From NCBI GenBank assembly GCA_017607445.1, contig JAEVHH010000001.1, forward strand, positions 4,898,001-4,962,000: DNA of 64,000 bases, in the 5' to 3' direction. A model generated the notes under the pieces. The model saw only the letters and a list, made by a program, of their open reading frames with translations, ran no database searches and was not told the origin of the DNA. Both the position numbers and the translations under genes were made by a program. The stretch comes from Histoplasma ohiense. Taxonomy: Eukaryota > Ascomycota > Eurotiomycetes > Onygenales > Ajellomycetaceae. Positions 35,033 through 46,932 of the stretch are shown in pieces. The stretch's first letter is position 1, and each line of letters starts with the position of its first letter.

Positions 35033-35870
35033 ATTTTGGCTTTGCGTTTCTCGTTCCTTTCCGTTAGTTTAGTTTTATATTCTCCCTTCATAATTCGACA
35101 GGGATATATGCATTAATTGATTAAACTGGAGACGTAAATTTGGTTTGCATAATGGAGAAGAGGATGTATCGGTGACGTTCGGCTGGGAGAGATGGACAAG
35201 TTCTACTTGTTCACATAATGCTTGGACTGTATCTATTTGCCTGTCCTGGGATTGTTGGCAACAGGGGCGATCTTGGGGTAGGGGAGTGTCACATCCTGTG
35301 GCGTTTTTGAGGCATGCATGGTTTCCTTGTCTCAGCTATGCCTCATAAACACAAAATGGGGTGGTTTCGAGCTATAGAACTTAGATATATATTCACAAAG
35401 CAATTAAACTATGTCAAAAATATATAGTCAACAATTCATAAAACGAGGTACTATCATACGAAAAGAAATTCAACAAAAAGAAAATTCTGCTCGAAGCAAA
35501 GTAATAAAATTGGATTGATAAAAGATACAGGGTGGGGATGCAATGGACAAATAAAAAGCGAAGAGGGGCGTATAGATAGGAACAAAAGGAAGAAGCGGAG
35601 AACAGAAAATAGCATATAAACGGGATAACCAATGCGTATGAACCATTTCTGCGCCTAGAAACAAATCAAACAAGACACAAAGGGAATAAGCGTAACAGGA
35701 AAGTCTCCAATGATGGTACGAGACCGAGCTACACGAGCTGCATCCGAATGGATCACGCACCGCTCTCAAGAGTTCTATCTTGTGACGGATATAATCAAAA
35801 CCCAGCAAGACAAAACCTCCAAATATACATGTATCGTTGTATACCGTCTGGGATTCTTCTTAGGAAATAT
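34970..35870. other. 3' flanks of SDR and CYSTM genes
   Basis: Begins with a 30-base T run just after the SDR stop, followed by AT-rich sequence. Minus-strand frames here have no protein character; this is most likely the 3' flank of the next minus-strand gene. Confidence 0.5.
34998..35027. repeat. Poly(T) tract, 30 bases
   Basis: Uninterrupted run of T downstream of the short-chain dehydrogenase stop codon. Confidence 0.9.
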
Positions 35871-36286
35871 TTAAAAGAGAATATCCAAGCAGCAGCAGCA
35901 GGCCAGGCCAGCTAATATACCGGCACAGATGCCGCCTCCCGTGCCCCGACTGCTGTCTCTGTTGTCAACATAGTGGCCTTGAGGCTGGGGTGCATAATAC
36001 ATGGGTTGTTGCGGGTAACCCTGTTGCGGGTAACCTTGTTGTGGTGGATAATATTGACCTGGTGGTGGACCGTATTGTTGGGGTTGATTGTAGTAGTCTG
36101 CAGCTGCGGAGGGCTGGCCATACTGGCCTTGCGGGGGTGCATAGGGCCCTGCATCTTGGTGGGCAGGCGGTGGGTAGGAGGGAGGAGCGTTTTTCTGGAT
36201 TCATTTCAGTGTAAGCATGGTTAGTATTGTGGTGGGTGGGGGAGGAGCGGTTGGCTTTCGGAATGAAGTTTACGAACATCACTCAT
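35871..36286 (-). CDS. Pro/Gln/Tyr-rich cysteine-tail protein (CYSTM-like)
   Basis: Exons 36286-36278 (only nine bases, Met-Ser-Asp) and 36194-35871 give 110 residues. The mature reading starts MSDKNAPPSYPPPAHQDAG, continues with a low-complexity region containing QQGYPQQGYPQQPMYY, and ends GGGICAGILAGLACCCCLDI plus LF. That Gly/Ala/Cys-rich hydrophobic tail is the layout of CYSTM stress-tolerance tails, which associate with membranes. The intron starts with the unusual donor GTTCGT and holds a perfect TACTAAC branch before a CCAG acceptor. Reading from in-intron ATGs gives a different, unrelated frame, so the spliced form is preferred. Function unknown; a membrane-tethered stress or surface protein is inference. 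Confidence 0.75.
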
Positions 36287-37534
36287 GTTTATTATTTAGT
36301 ATTTGTCGACTGATGTCTTGTAGCGTTGTTTTCCCCCTTTTCTGCGTATGTATTTAGCGAGAGCGGTGGCCTGGATAACTTGAGTTCGTGATTCGATATC
36401 GGCTAGGGAGTAGAGTAGATCTGGATTCTCGATCCGGCTGAGGTGCCGGACTTGGGGGGATTAATCGGTTGAAAGCAAACCAAGGAAAGTTCAATGTAAA
36501 GGATGTTGTGATCTCGCAGATGGGATGACGGAGAAGGAAGATAGTAGACGACGCGAGACGAGTCGAAAAATATCGACGGATTGAAGATATCTGAGGCATA
36601 AGGGCATGACTAAGTCGAGGGCCAAAAGGTTGAACGCCAAGCCACATCCCTCACAGCCACGCCGCCCGTGTTCAGCCGCGTCATCATTGGTGGCCCAGAA
36701 ACTTTGGCGAATGCGATCCACGGGCAAAATCTTTGTTGGCAAAGTAGATGACAGATATTTTTCATTGCAACCTACTAGTTATAATTGAGACAAGCGTGGT
36801 TGACTAACACCACTACAAAATCCTCGGCCGTAAGAGAGAGTTGACATTTGCATTAACCCTGCGCCAGATAGAGAATATTAAGGCATATCCAATTTCTATC
36901 CCATGCGAGACTTCTTACCAGCGCACGCCATACGACACTATATATACTAGTGCTGTCGAAAAATTTGAAAGAAATATACATAAAATCACCATGGACAGTC
37001 TAATTTTCCGAACCAAAAACAAAAGAACCACCCGAACATGCATAGAACGACGCGCTACCGCTCGAGAAGCGCGCTTGGATATCATGATAAACCGAACAAA
37101 GAGAAAATAGCGTACTACGATCATCAGCAGGGGAAACCAACATAGTTTAACTTGGGTATGAAAGAATGAATGAAGAATGAAATTGACGAAAAGAGGAAGA
37201 CAATTCAAAACAGCAGCATCGAAAAATCCCGGTTTCCCTAACCAAAGGAGGTGGAAAGTGGTTTAGAGGTGTGTCTCAAGAGCCTAACCATTCTCCCGCA
37301 TAGTTGATCTGGAGGAAAGCGCGAGATATTGAATATAACACGACTTTGGAGTGCATTCTCGTCACACTATGGTTGGTTGCGTTCAGGCTTCGCCGATGCA
37401 TTTCCCTGGACATCGGGTTTTGTTGAAAGGGAATATGCGAATAATCGACTCCGCTTAGAAAACAGTAGCTGCTGTGTAACGCAGAGCTACTAGAAATGCT
37501 ATAATCCCCAAAATATGCAAATGGAAAATCTTCA
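36287..37534. other. Intergenic, AT-rich
   Basis: Upstream of the CYSTM-like gene and downstream of the next minus-strand gene. Several short frames, none convincing; the frame at 37276-37674 overlaps the neighbouring gene in another phase and is judged a shadow. Confidence 0.45.
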
Positions 37535-38158
37535 TCAATGTCGTACCCGTCTGCTAGAACCTCTCCGGCCTCCATATTCGCTCGGATCAACTGTTCGGTA
37601 AGATCCAGTGCGTTTACTATAAGACTTCCTCTCCGATTGTGGCGGCGTTGACAATTCCTCAAACACCTCCACAACGTCCTCTGACCGCGAAGATGTACTC
37701 TCGGTCATGACCTCTATCACCTCTGGTCGTCGTCGATGTGATGCAGAGCGGCGGGGCAGTCTGCTGTCGTCCGTCACTGTAGTCATGTCATCGACAACAG
37801 TAGTTCTGCGGCCAAAAATGAGAAATAGGACCCAGACAAGAAGGACGAAGCCGCCTACTGTGCCAACGACTATACCAACGACTGTGCCCGGGGAGGAGGT
37901 GAAGGAGGAGTAGGTCGACGGGATCGAAATCATGCGGTCGCGACGCTGGAGGTGTGAGGAAGAATGGGAAATTGACCGTGTTATGGTTCTGGCTTTGGTG
38001 ATGAGAGATCTACTGAGGGAGGAAGCTGAGAAAGCATTGCGTTGGGATGATAGGGGATTTCGTTTTTGCTGGTTGGAGGGGAGGGCTAGCTCTGCGATGT
38101 TTCGGGCGAAGTTTTGGAGGCTGCTTGAGGTAGCTCTGAATAACGGCAAGGGTGCCAT
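37535..38158 (-). CDS. Single-pass membrane protein, unknown
   Basis: One-exon frame of 207 residues from an ATG at 38158 (MAPLPLFRATSSSLQNFARN). One clear membrane helix lies at about 90-115 (VVGIVVGTVGGFVLLVWVLF), preceded by Ser/Thr-rich sequence and followed by an Arg-rich stop-transfer GRRT and an acidic, Ser/Arg-rich tail with SEYGGRRGSSRR. The 75 residues before the internal Met76 (MISIPSTYSSFTSSPG) are basic and Ser-rich like a targeting region, so translation could instead start at Met76. This Ser/Thr-stub, one-helix, charged-tail layout is common among fungal membrane proteins of unknown role. I do not recognise the family. Confidence 0.6.
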   Translation of the reverse strand: MAPLPLFRATSSSLQNFARNIAELALPSNQQKRNPLSSQRNAFSASSLSRSLITKARTITRSISHSSSHLQRRDRMISIPSTYSSFTSSPGTVVGIVVGTVGGFVLLVWVLFLIFGRRTTVVDDMTTVTDDSRLPRRSASHRRRPEVIEVMTESTSSRSEDVVEVFEELSTPPQSERKSYSKRTGSYRTVDPSEYGGRRGSSRRVRH

Positions 38159-39801
38159 ATTTTGACTAAATGATATCGACCATGAAAGACAAAAGTGCGA
38201 TTATATAGTCAACGGTTCGTTTCGTATGTAGTAGCAGTTTCTCAGGCTCGTTTGTGGGAAGAGAGTCGGTGAGGCGATACTGAAGGCAGAATCAAACTGC
38301 GAATATACTAGCAGATATAAGATAATCGCCGTGGTAGAGGCAATTGAAGTAGTTAACTAAGCAGTTGTAGATATGTAAATGGAATGAGTACTAATAGATA
38401 GTCACAGAGCAGAAATGAAGGGAGAGCGAAAGACCAAAGTACAGATTAGCAAAGCAGGAGATGAATCCGAGTGACAATGAGATTGAAGATGCAGGCTCCA
38501 GGCAGGTTGGGAATATTTCCTGATTGGGCCCCAGCCTCATGTTTATTGGCGAAGGCGGGGGACGGCATCGCAGGCTTGGCGCATCGGCGTGGCTGGTTGG
38601 AAGCGGCTAAGGCTGCCAAGACGTTGCCCTACATTAGGGCGATCTGACGATAAACCATCGGCACTGGAAATTGGATATTCACATGAGGTAGAGTATTATC
38701 CTTGGATGTATGGGGGAATAATGGAGAACCTCATGGTTGCGAACCGAGGATTCCCAAGTTTAGACGGAATGAACAGAGGAATTTGTCTTGACTTGGCCCC
38801 TGAGAGGCCGCTGGGCCTCCCTGGAGATTCTCAGAGGTTGGCTATCCCAAGAATTGAGAAAAACGTAGTCACTGTGCATAAATGTACACGAACATCTAAC
38901 CCCAACTGAACTCACACCCTTAACTTCTTCGTGAAATAGGGTTGATTCACATGGGAATTCTTTTGTAGGGACCTTGGTATCGTACATGACAATAATCTAT
39001 CGACTGCCATGACAGATGCAGATCATCCGGATACCACCATGAATTGAAGAGTTGCGCCCAGCTTCGTTAGGAAATCTTGTTTGATCGTTAGAATCCAGAG
39101 TTATCATGCTTAGTACCTCTCATGTCTCCAGTGCAGCGTTCACTGTGCATCTGTTGGATAAACTCCCTTTGAAATATAGGGTGTGTACATAGATCTCACT
39201 TTTTGGGTTACTACCTTAAAGCACACAGATGACATGCTAGAGAATCCCTGGATTTACCTAGGGGTAATTGAATGAGTCTCTTCACACTTCTAAACAAAGG
39301 TGGCAGGTGGGGATCGTGTTATTATTTTAGCCTCCTTTGGTTAGATCCGCATTTAACCCCACGGATTACTCGGGGAGAGAATAATGGAAGTTTTGAAAGA
39401 TCAGTATCGTACATTGTATTATCCGGAATGTATATCGTTTAATGTGTGGAAAAAGGGAAGGAGGAGACGCTTTCCACTTGAGGTCGAAAACGCAATTTAA
39501 CCCTTCGATTCCTAGCTATGGTCACCTAAAAGAAACGGGACAGGTTAGCATTTTAAGCAGAAGAGTCGATTTGACCGATGTTTGATGTATGTCGGCAATA
39601 GATTGGCTCAATTTGCCATTCCGGATCCATCTGAACAGGGTGGAACAAAGGGAATAGGGCTGTTCATGTCGAAATGAATCTTCACATGGTCACAGGCAGG
39701 TATAAATGGCCATGGGTGAGAGATTGGGAATGAATGTGTAAAGATAAAAAGTTTATGAACACAAATGATGTATCTATATCTACACTGTCCTTGTCACATT
39801 G
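38159..39801. other. Gene-poor interval
   Basis: No supported gene. Short frames at 38589-38909 and on the reverse strand lack protein character. Includes the 3' flank of TRM4 (stop at 39802). Confidence 0.5.
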
Positions 39802-42595
39802 TCAAATTTTGTTTTCCTCTACTGGTAAAGGAGCTTCTGTATCATCCTCTTGGGTTGGCACATCAGCGGAGTTCTCATATTGGCCATTTGCAACTGCATC
39901 CGACGCATCGGATGTTTGATCGGGGTTTGCAGCAGCCGCCTCTTTGCGTTTGTTTGTCGTATTCACCAAAGGTGTCTCATCATCGTATAATCGCAGTAAC
40001 ATCGCGCGCCGTTCCTCTTTAGGCAGCATCAAGTTCAGCGAGTACATACTTCTCCATATCGGGAGAACCATACGTTCCCTAAGTGAGAGTTAGTGAAACT
40101 TTCACATATGTCATGGATTGCAGATTGGAATCATACCGGAAGCCATCTTCATTGTCTGTGGGCTCGATTCTTAGAACACAGCATCCCATGTCAATATCCC
40201 TCGCCCATTCACCGATTTCTCCTAATTGCTTCCACCCATTATCGTTTACTTTGGGAAACATTTCAATAAGGAGCTTTCGCAACGTCTCCTTCTGATATAT
40301 TTTAACCACACGGCGCGGTCCAACCCAGGATTCAAGAATCGCAAGTCCATCAGTTTGGATACGCCATGGGCAGACATCTTGTCGTTGCACATCTTGCTTA
40401 ACAAACATTTTGACGCCGGCATGTACAAACTTTATTCCAGCCCCTTCGTTAGCAGTAAGGATATCACGAGCTAGGGTGCTCGTATAATAGATCGTCTTAG
40501 CTGGGCGACCTTGGAAATTCCGAACCATGAAACGATCTCTCGGGAATTGTGGTGATATGTCATAAAAGCTGAATATCTGATCAAACTCTTCGCTCTTGGG
40601 ATCTAGATACTTGAATGGCTCTTCCACTGGCTGGCCAGGTCGGCGTTTTGCGGAGAAAGCGGGTGCTGTCGATACAGTAGGTCTCTGTTCAGAATATACA
40701 TGCGGTTGTGATTCTTCTGAAATTGGTGGGACTGCTCCCTCTTGCTTGGTTTGTAGCTCAGGGACTTCCTCAACAGAAGGAGCTGAAGGAACCGTAAGGT
40801 GACTCTCCTCCACCTTTTGTCGTTTGTTTGCAAGATCTTCACTTGACACTTCAAATGCCCGTTTAGCCAAGCTCTGAGTAACAGGGACCGGGACTGGAAC
40901 GACATGTGATTCTACAGGAGTTGCCTCATCCGATACACCAGTCAGCTCAACGGAAGCATTGGTACCATCTCGGTCGGCTAGATTTTCCGTCGTAGGTTCA
41001 GGTGCGGAAGTTGATGTGGGCTTTTTAGCACCCTCTGGTCTTGCTTTAATGTCGCTTTTCTTTTCTAGCACAGCGATGAAGAATGCACCAGTATCTTGTT
41101 GATGGGGATACACGCGCATGCATCGGGATAAATCGATGCCTTCCTCTTCTGCAGGAGGAAACATGCCCTCCACTATTCTGTTGAGGGTAACATCACCTTC
41201 CGAAACCGCTTCTTCGACGTCCTTCCAGTTGGCCCATATTCTCCCTTGTTTGTCCATAACGGTCCAGGTCGTCAGACCCGGCGACCTTTTCATGGCAGAC
41301 AACTCGTTACTGCAATCCATGATGTGAACCTTGCTTGGGCCGCCACACCGGTCAATGACACTCGCAATCACCGCTTCGTTTTCAACAGGGTTCATGCTGC
41401 AAGTTGAATATACCACCCTTCCTCCCACTTTTAGCATTTGCAGAGCTCGAGTTAGAATCCTGTACTGGGTTAGGTGCAAGCCAAGGGCATTGGCAGGGTT
41501 CCAATCCTTCCATACATTCACGTTTTTGCGAGTAGTTCCATCACCCGAGCAAGGCACATCTGCTAAGATACGGTCAAACTTGAGGTATCTGTTCCTTATG
41601 GGTTTACCTTCTGGGGAGGGCAGCGATGGCAGCTTAATTGAAGGATACATCGTAGCATCATGGTTTGTAATAATTAAATTTGGAGAATTGAGTCGTTTCA
41701 TCTGATGAATTAGTAAATGGGCGCGCTTGTAATCGTTATCGTTTGCAATAAGCAAGCCTGTCGATCTGCCATCGTCATCCATACCGTCTGATTCCATTTC
41801 GCCATTAAGCAACTTAGGCACATTTACGGTTCCCTTTCTTCTTTCAGCATCCGCAGCAGTTTCAAGACGCTTAGCAATCTCTGCCATCCTCTCTTCTTCT
41901 CCCGCATGTACCAACTCCATCAATTGTGCAGACTTGCTACCAGGCGCAGCACACATGTCCAACACTGTCATTCCCGGGCGGACGTCAAGTACCAGCGGAG
42001 GAATCATGCTCACTACCTCTTGACGGCTGATATTTCCAACTGCTGTTTCCGCAACCAGGAATTTTTGAAACGAAGCGAATGGTGCGAACCGGCGGATCAC
42101 ATTTTTGGGAGTTGTCATGGACCAGGCTAATTGGTCCGGGTACCAAGGTACGGGATGAGGAGGGTCGACAGGGTTGCCCTCATGTGTGATGGAGATAATA
42201 TTAGGAATATAAAAATCCTTCAGGCGTTCTTGTACCGCGAGAGCATGGCTGAGACACACCATATCATCAGCTCCGTCGTGTAGCATTCAAAGGGCTGCCT
42301 TAGCCTGAGCGAACGCACCTTTTGGATCCTGTGAATCGGAAGCTGTTGGGTAAATTTCGTCTGAGAGCCTCCCAAAAATCATCCTTTTCGTCATCAGTAA
42401 CAATATGGAGGCTGTTGTAATAGTTTTCATATTTTTCATTCTCCTTCACTATGATCGTGGAGAAATCTGGTCGACGACCGTGATTACCTACACCACTGCC
42501 GCCCTTAAGCTAATGTCAGTATACAGTGTATAATAATGAAATATGTCTGAATGGAATTGGTTGCGACTTACCTTGTTACTCTTGCGTTTGCCCAT
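39802..42595 (-). CDS. TRM4: tRNA (cytosine-5-)-methyltransferase Trm4/Ncl1
   Basis: NSUN2-type SAM-dependent enzyme that makes m5C in nuclear tRNAs. Exons: 42595-42572, 42503-42319, 42248-40137, 40078-39802, giving 865 residues. Exon 1 is MGKRKSNK; exon 2 starts GGSGVGNHGRRPDFSTI. The SAM motif DMCAAPGSK is at about 167-175. The two catalytic cysteines are present: DVPCSGDGTTRK (Cys303) and VYSTCSMNP (Cys353). A long Glu/Pro/Ser-rich insertion (about 470-610) separates the catalytic part from the conserved C-terminal domain. Exon 4 begins within RERMVLPIWRSMYSLNLMLP and ends in an acidic tail. Introns start GTAAGT, GTGCGT and GTATGA. Longer than yeast Trm4 (684), mainly by low-complexity insertion. 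Confidence 0.95.
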
Positions 42596-44611
42596 AATAA
42601 TATTTTTATTGACCTTAACAGTATGTGGATGGTAGCATCGAAGAATCGTTTTAAATTTGGATTTGGGGGGAGTGACGGAGGAACTGTCGGACCGAGGCTC
42701 CACCACAGCCTGGAATGCGATCAGAAAGAAGATTCAGCTTTTATGCCTTCAACATTTGAGTGCGGGAAAGGAATATGAGCAAAGAATATGAGCAAGCCCA
42801 TAGCAAAATTTGGGAATATGGGAAGGGTAAGAGATGCGCATGCACTGTTTTGGCATTCTAGGACAGGAATCTGAAAGGGCAATTCTATTCGCATCTTTGC
42901 GACCTTGATCAAAGCTTGAAGTCAGTATAACGAGTACCAATAAAACATGATATATGCAGAAGCACCCTGGAGTCTATATTCATATAGATATGTTCCACAA
43001 TGTCTCCTGTAATCATTACTAGTATACTAGTATTTATTTGGAGATTCTGGGAGAAAAATCCCACCATTCTCCCTGCGTCTCCGGTAACATTAAGAAGTTT
43101 GTAACAGTAACTCCTTTAGCTATTCGATTGAGGCTTTTGAGGGGTCTCCATTCATGTTGGAGTTGACGACGATTCCAATTAGTCCTATCATGCTTGGTCT
43201 TGGCTTGGAAATTTCCTCACAAAGCCGAGTCGTCGGACAGCCTGCAAGCCCCACGGGCCGCCGCATACGGTCCAAAACGCAGGAGCGGGCGAGAAAAAGA
43301 AAACATCTTCACCAGGAGATTGCATCCATTCTTGTGCACATTGCTCGAGTGGTCAAAGATAGACGACATTTTCTCAGCCAAAACCGAAGAGACACCTTGT
43401 GACTTCACCTGAATAATTACAATTTCATGATACCTTGTCAATATGTAACAATAAATTCACGCAATTCATACGAAAGGACCGACTTGGCATTCCTGAGGCT
43501 CAAAGTCTCAAGAAGGATTTCCAGTGGGCCAGCCTCAAATTTCGTATTGAGGTGCAGATCACACAACTGGGGGACCAGAGCCGCAATGCAGGAGATGTGA
43601 TAATTGGACCAAATCTGGAACAAGCCAAGAGCCACAAGGAGCATTGGAGCTGAGCTTTTAGCGGTATTGAATCCCTGCAAATAGGGGACAACATGGCGCC
43701 AGAACTTGCTCAATCAGGACCCGTCCACCTGGGGCCGAACCAATCCTGAGAAGTGACTGGTGACTGAACCGAAAAAACAACCCATGATTCGCTGAATTCT
43801 TCCGTCTCAGGGCCTGATTAGGATGGGCCATTTACCGTGTACGAGATGAATGCAGGGAAAATTAGAATAATTCTTGGTGGTTCAAAGCTTTCTACCCCAG
43901 TCAAGCTTTGAATTTTCGAAGACTAATTCTTTCATGAGCTCAACAATGCGGACCACCAACTCTTCAGGGAGGTGGCTTCAAACTCAGCCTTGTCGCACCC
44001 CCGGTCCGCCAAAAAGACAGCGCCAGACAAGAGCCTGGACGAAACAGACATGACCTCCACTTGTGTGCCCGTTGCCTGCAGATTGCGCAGCCCATCACCT
44101 CCGGCCGCATATCTTTTCGAAATTTGGGAAACCATCCTCCGTTTCTGTCACTAATCATGTCGAGGGTGGGCCTGGGGACTGGGGACTGGCTTTGCTGTCG
44201 GAATGCAACCGAGCAGACTCCCTAAATTCAGCGTGACACTAAGACTATTTTAGTAAGGCCACATTCTCTCAATCTCAACATCAAAATTCCTGTGTTCAAA
44301 AAAGCATCTCTCAACTTTGAGCTGATGCTTCTGGGAAGTAGAGGTGTGAAAATACAAATTAGTTTAGGCAATTGAAAATAAGCTAAGATCATACAAAAAT
44401 GCTGACTGGATAGAGTTGATTTGCTATCCTTACTGAAAGATGGGAGTATCTTCCAAATCATTTCCTGCTCACCAACAGGAATCATTCCTTCTTTGGTTTA
44501 GTTTATTGCCTATTTTAAGTTAGCTTCTTTTAATGAGTGACTAATCATGAATACAGCGTTAAAGCAGCAATGTTTTCCTTTGCAGCGGCTGAGCTTCCTC
44601 AGATAACTCTA
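42596..44611. other. Gene-poor region with possible F-box-like relic
   Basis: No intact gene. On the minus strand 43713-43438 holds an open stretch of about 90 codons (APMLLVALGLFQIWSNYHIS, LCDLHLNTKFEAGPLEILLE) and, further upstream near 44000-43910, a short piece HLPEELVVRIVELMKEL that resembles an F-box start. Stops and frame changes separate them. They may be decayed exons of one gene; the family is not recognised. Confidence 0.4.
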
Positions 44612-45257
44612 TAAGGGCCTGTTCGGTGACCCCGTCCAGGGTCGTATAAGTCCGTACAGTGCCAGCTATACGGATTTATACAGCTCTGTACGCGCTAATC
44701 TGGCTGAAAAAGGCCTGCTGTTCAGTAGATTCTGTGTATAACTCTGTATAACTTGTCAAGAGTGTCAAGCTGATCTCAAAATCCACTTTATAGAGTTCAA
44801 CAGTGTAATTAGTTGAAAAAGTGGCTGATTTAAGCCTACTGTACTGTATAAGCTGAAGCAAGTTGTGATTTCTGCCGACTTGCTCCAGAGCTGGCCAGCT
44901 TGAAACCTACAACTATCATCAAAAATCAAGAAATCATGAATAATGCAACTCAGAGGATAGTGATATAGATAACAACTAATCAAACTTATCAGTGATCAAT
45001 CAGAATATCTCAACTATCTCATCTATCACTCAATTTATATATTTTGATTCATCTTTCATTGATATTTGATGTGAGAAAGTGACAATATGGTAGGATTAAT
45101 AAAAACAACTTGTAAATAATAGTAATGTCAAAACATCAAACAGGCTACTATCTATATAGGGAAAGGTGATAATAGAGATTTGCACTGTCAAAAGGCAAAT
45201 ATCCACTTTCTGTACAGCCCTGACACTGTACGGGCAAAATCACCGAACAGGCCCTAA
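44612..45257. mobile_element. Tourist-like MITE (PIF/Harbinger type), 640 bp
   Basis: Terminal inverted repeats GGGCCTGTTCGGTGA (44615) and TCACCGAACAGGCCC (ending 45254) bound a 640-bp AT-rich element flanked by a TAA duplication (44612-44614 and 45255-45257). A less perfect inner pair (GTCCGTACAGTG on the left, CACTGTACGGGC on the right) extends the symmetry. TIRs beginning GGGCC/GGCCTGTT and a 3-bp TWA target duplication are the pattern of PIF/Harbinger elements and Tourist MITEs. It has no coding frame, so it would need a transposase from elsewhere. Confidence 0.82.
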
Positions 45258-45449
45258 AAGGTTGATTTAAATTCCACTCTCTCCACATTGTCCAGCTTGG
45301 TCTTGCGTATTTCCCAACCTCTCACGTTTCTTAATTTATTCAGTACAGCCGCTCTTTATTATTTTGGAGTTCCGTCGGGGTCAGCTTCATTGTGTTTCTT
45401 TGGCTGAACTACTATTATATCCCCCTCATTACACATAAATCCAGTAAAG

Positions 45450-46017
45450 ATGGGTGACAAAATGGCTGCTCCCGCCGTGCCTGCTGGCGAGGAATGGTCA
45501 CATGGTTTTTGGTCCTGCTGCAATCCATTCAGTACATGTATGCTCAAGATTGCGCGCTTTCCTCTTGAAGAGATCTAATGAAATGCTAACTTGGTTCTTG
45601 AACAGGCTTGTTGACTTACTTCTGTCCCTGCATGGTCTTTGGTAAAACTGAAGCTCGGCTGAAGGAGCCAGGAGCCACTGAGCACAGTAGTATGAATGGC
45701 ATGGTAAGCAGCAGTGCGCTCTGTGCTGACTATACAGCGAAGAGGAATGGAATTGAATTGTTTAGCTGACATTAAACTCCATCAAACAGTGTTGTGCTTG
45801 GGCATGCTTGGCCTACGTAGGTTGTTCATGTATCCTCACAGCACTCCAACGTAGCAAGATTCGAGATACTTATGGTATCGAGGGCTCAAGCGCGACGGAC
45901 TTTTGCGCATCATTCTGCTGCCCCTGCTGCACCATTGTGCAAAATTCGAAAGAATCCGTGACGAGAACGCAGGCAAATGGAGCTTATCAATCACCACCAG
46001 CCATGCAATATCCATGA
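45450..46017 (+). CDS. PLAC8-family cysteine-rich protein
   Basis: Exons 45450-45534, 45606-45703 and 45790-46017 give 136 residues. Reading: MGDKMAAPAVPAGEEWSHGF, then WSCCNPFSTCLLTYFCPC, MVFGKTEARLKEP, a Cys/Ala-rich hydrophobic stretch CCAWACLAYVGCSC, and TDFCASFCCPCCTIVQ near the C-terminus. The paired CCP/CPC patches with a hydrophobic middle are the PLAC8 (DUF614) hallmark; plant and fungal members sit in membranes and are linked to heavy-metal tolerance and cell-size control. Introns begin GTATGC and GTAAGC with canonical acceptors. It lies beside the MITE (192 nt away). The biological role here is unknown. Confidence 0.88.
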
Positions 46018-46932
46018 AAAGGGCGCGATGTGGGACATGAAAAGAACCAAGGAGGCAGCATTCGTGACAGGATTGCCGTTTTCGTTTAATAAGACCCCTA
46101 TTGTATTGCTTTTGTTTTACTTTGCATGCTTTTATACCTCCTGAGTAATTATTTATTGTCCATTTCCACTTAAACCCTCTCGCTTCTACAAGAACTGGAT
46201 GATCCTGGAATGGCCCATGTCAGCCGATTCTTACATAGATGCCTGCTTAACTTGGCGCAACCATTTACTTATTTACTTCCAGAATTTGACAGGCTAATAC
46301 GATTATTTAGCTATTTATTTATTATTTTATTTCATTATTTATTATTTTATTTTGTTATGAATTTTACGACTCTTTTCTAACCCAACTCACAGGGTGGATT
46401 ATCCGAGCTTCCGGTTGGTCCAGCTCCTCGATTCGGAAACTTGCGCTTGATCTCTCCCCCTACCCCCCAGAAATCCTGCTCCTCCAATTAACTCGGATGA
46501 CCCCCGAATCATCAAGAATTTACTCCGTCCTTCCATAGGTCAGATGATCTATGAAGAGTTGCAAATCACGGGCTTCCATAGAACAGTTTGTGAGGTGCAT
46601 GGGAGCCCTAGAGTCCCGCATTTAGTATGTACAGTACATACAACAGACTCCCCAACCACAGTTACCTAGGCTTGCTAGGCAACCCTATGTTGTTGGCTGA
46701 TGCCGGGGTGTTGTCCTTGCCGACCCCACTCTCCCCGCTCCCGGTCTTAACCGGTGGAACCCTGGGACCGACCAGCCCCAACCCGCGAGATTGAGAAAGC
46801 ATATGGTACCCCTATTTATTTGATACATACGCCCTATCTGACTCGAAAACACACCTGGACACCTTTTCGTAGTGGACTTGTTTAAGTTTTTAGTTTACAT
46901 CGGGGATTTTGCAATCTTTCCAGCTGAACACC
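46018..46932. other. Intergenic with AT-rich microsatellite-like stretch
   Basis: Contains a low-complexity run of TTATTTAT-like units at about 46300-46360. The rest is ordinary intergenic sequence ahead of the class II aldolase gene; no gene seen. Confidence 0.5.

Noticed and set aside
35912..36282. Two long minus-strand frames starting in the CYSTM intron
   Set aside because: Their translations lose the regular proline/tyrosine pattern; the spliced third frame explains the whole sequence.
37276..37674. 132-codon minus-strand frame
   Set aside because: It overlaps the 3' part of the single-pass membrane protein gene in another phase and lacks recognisable motifs.
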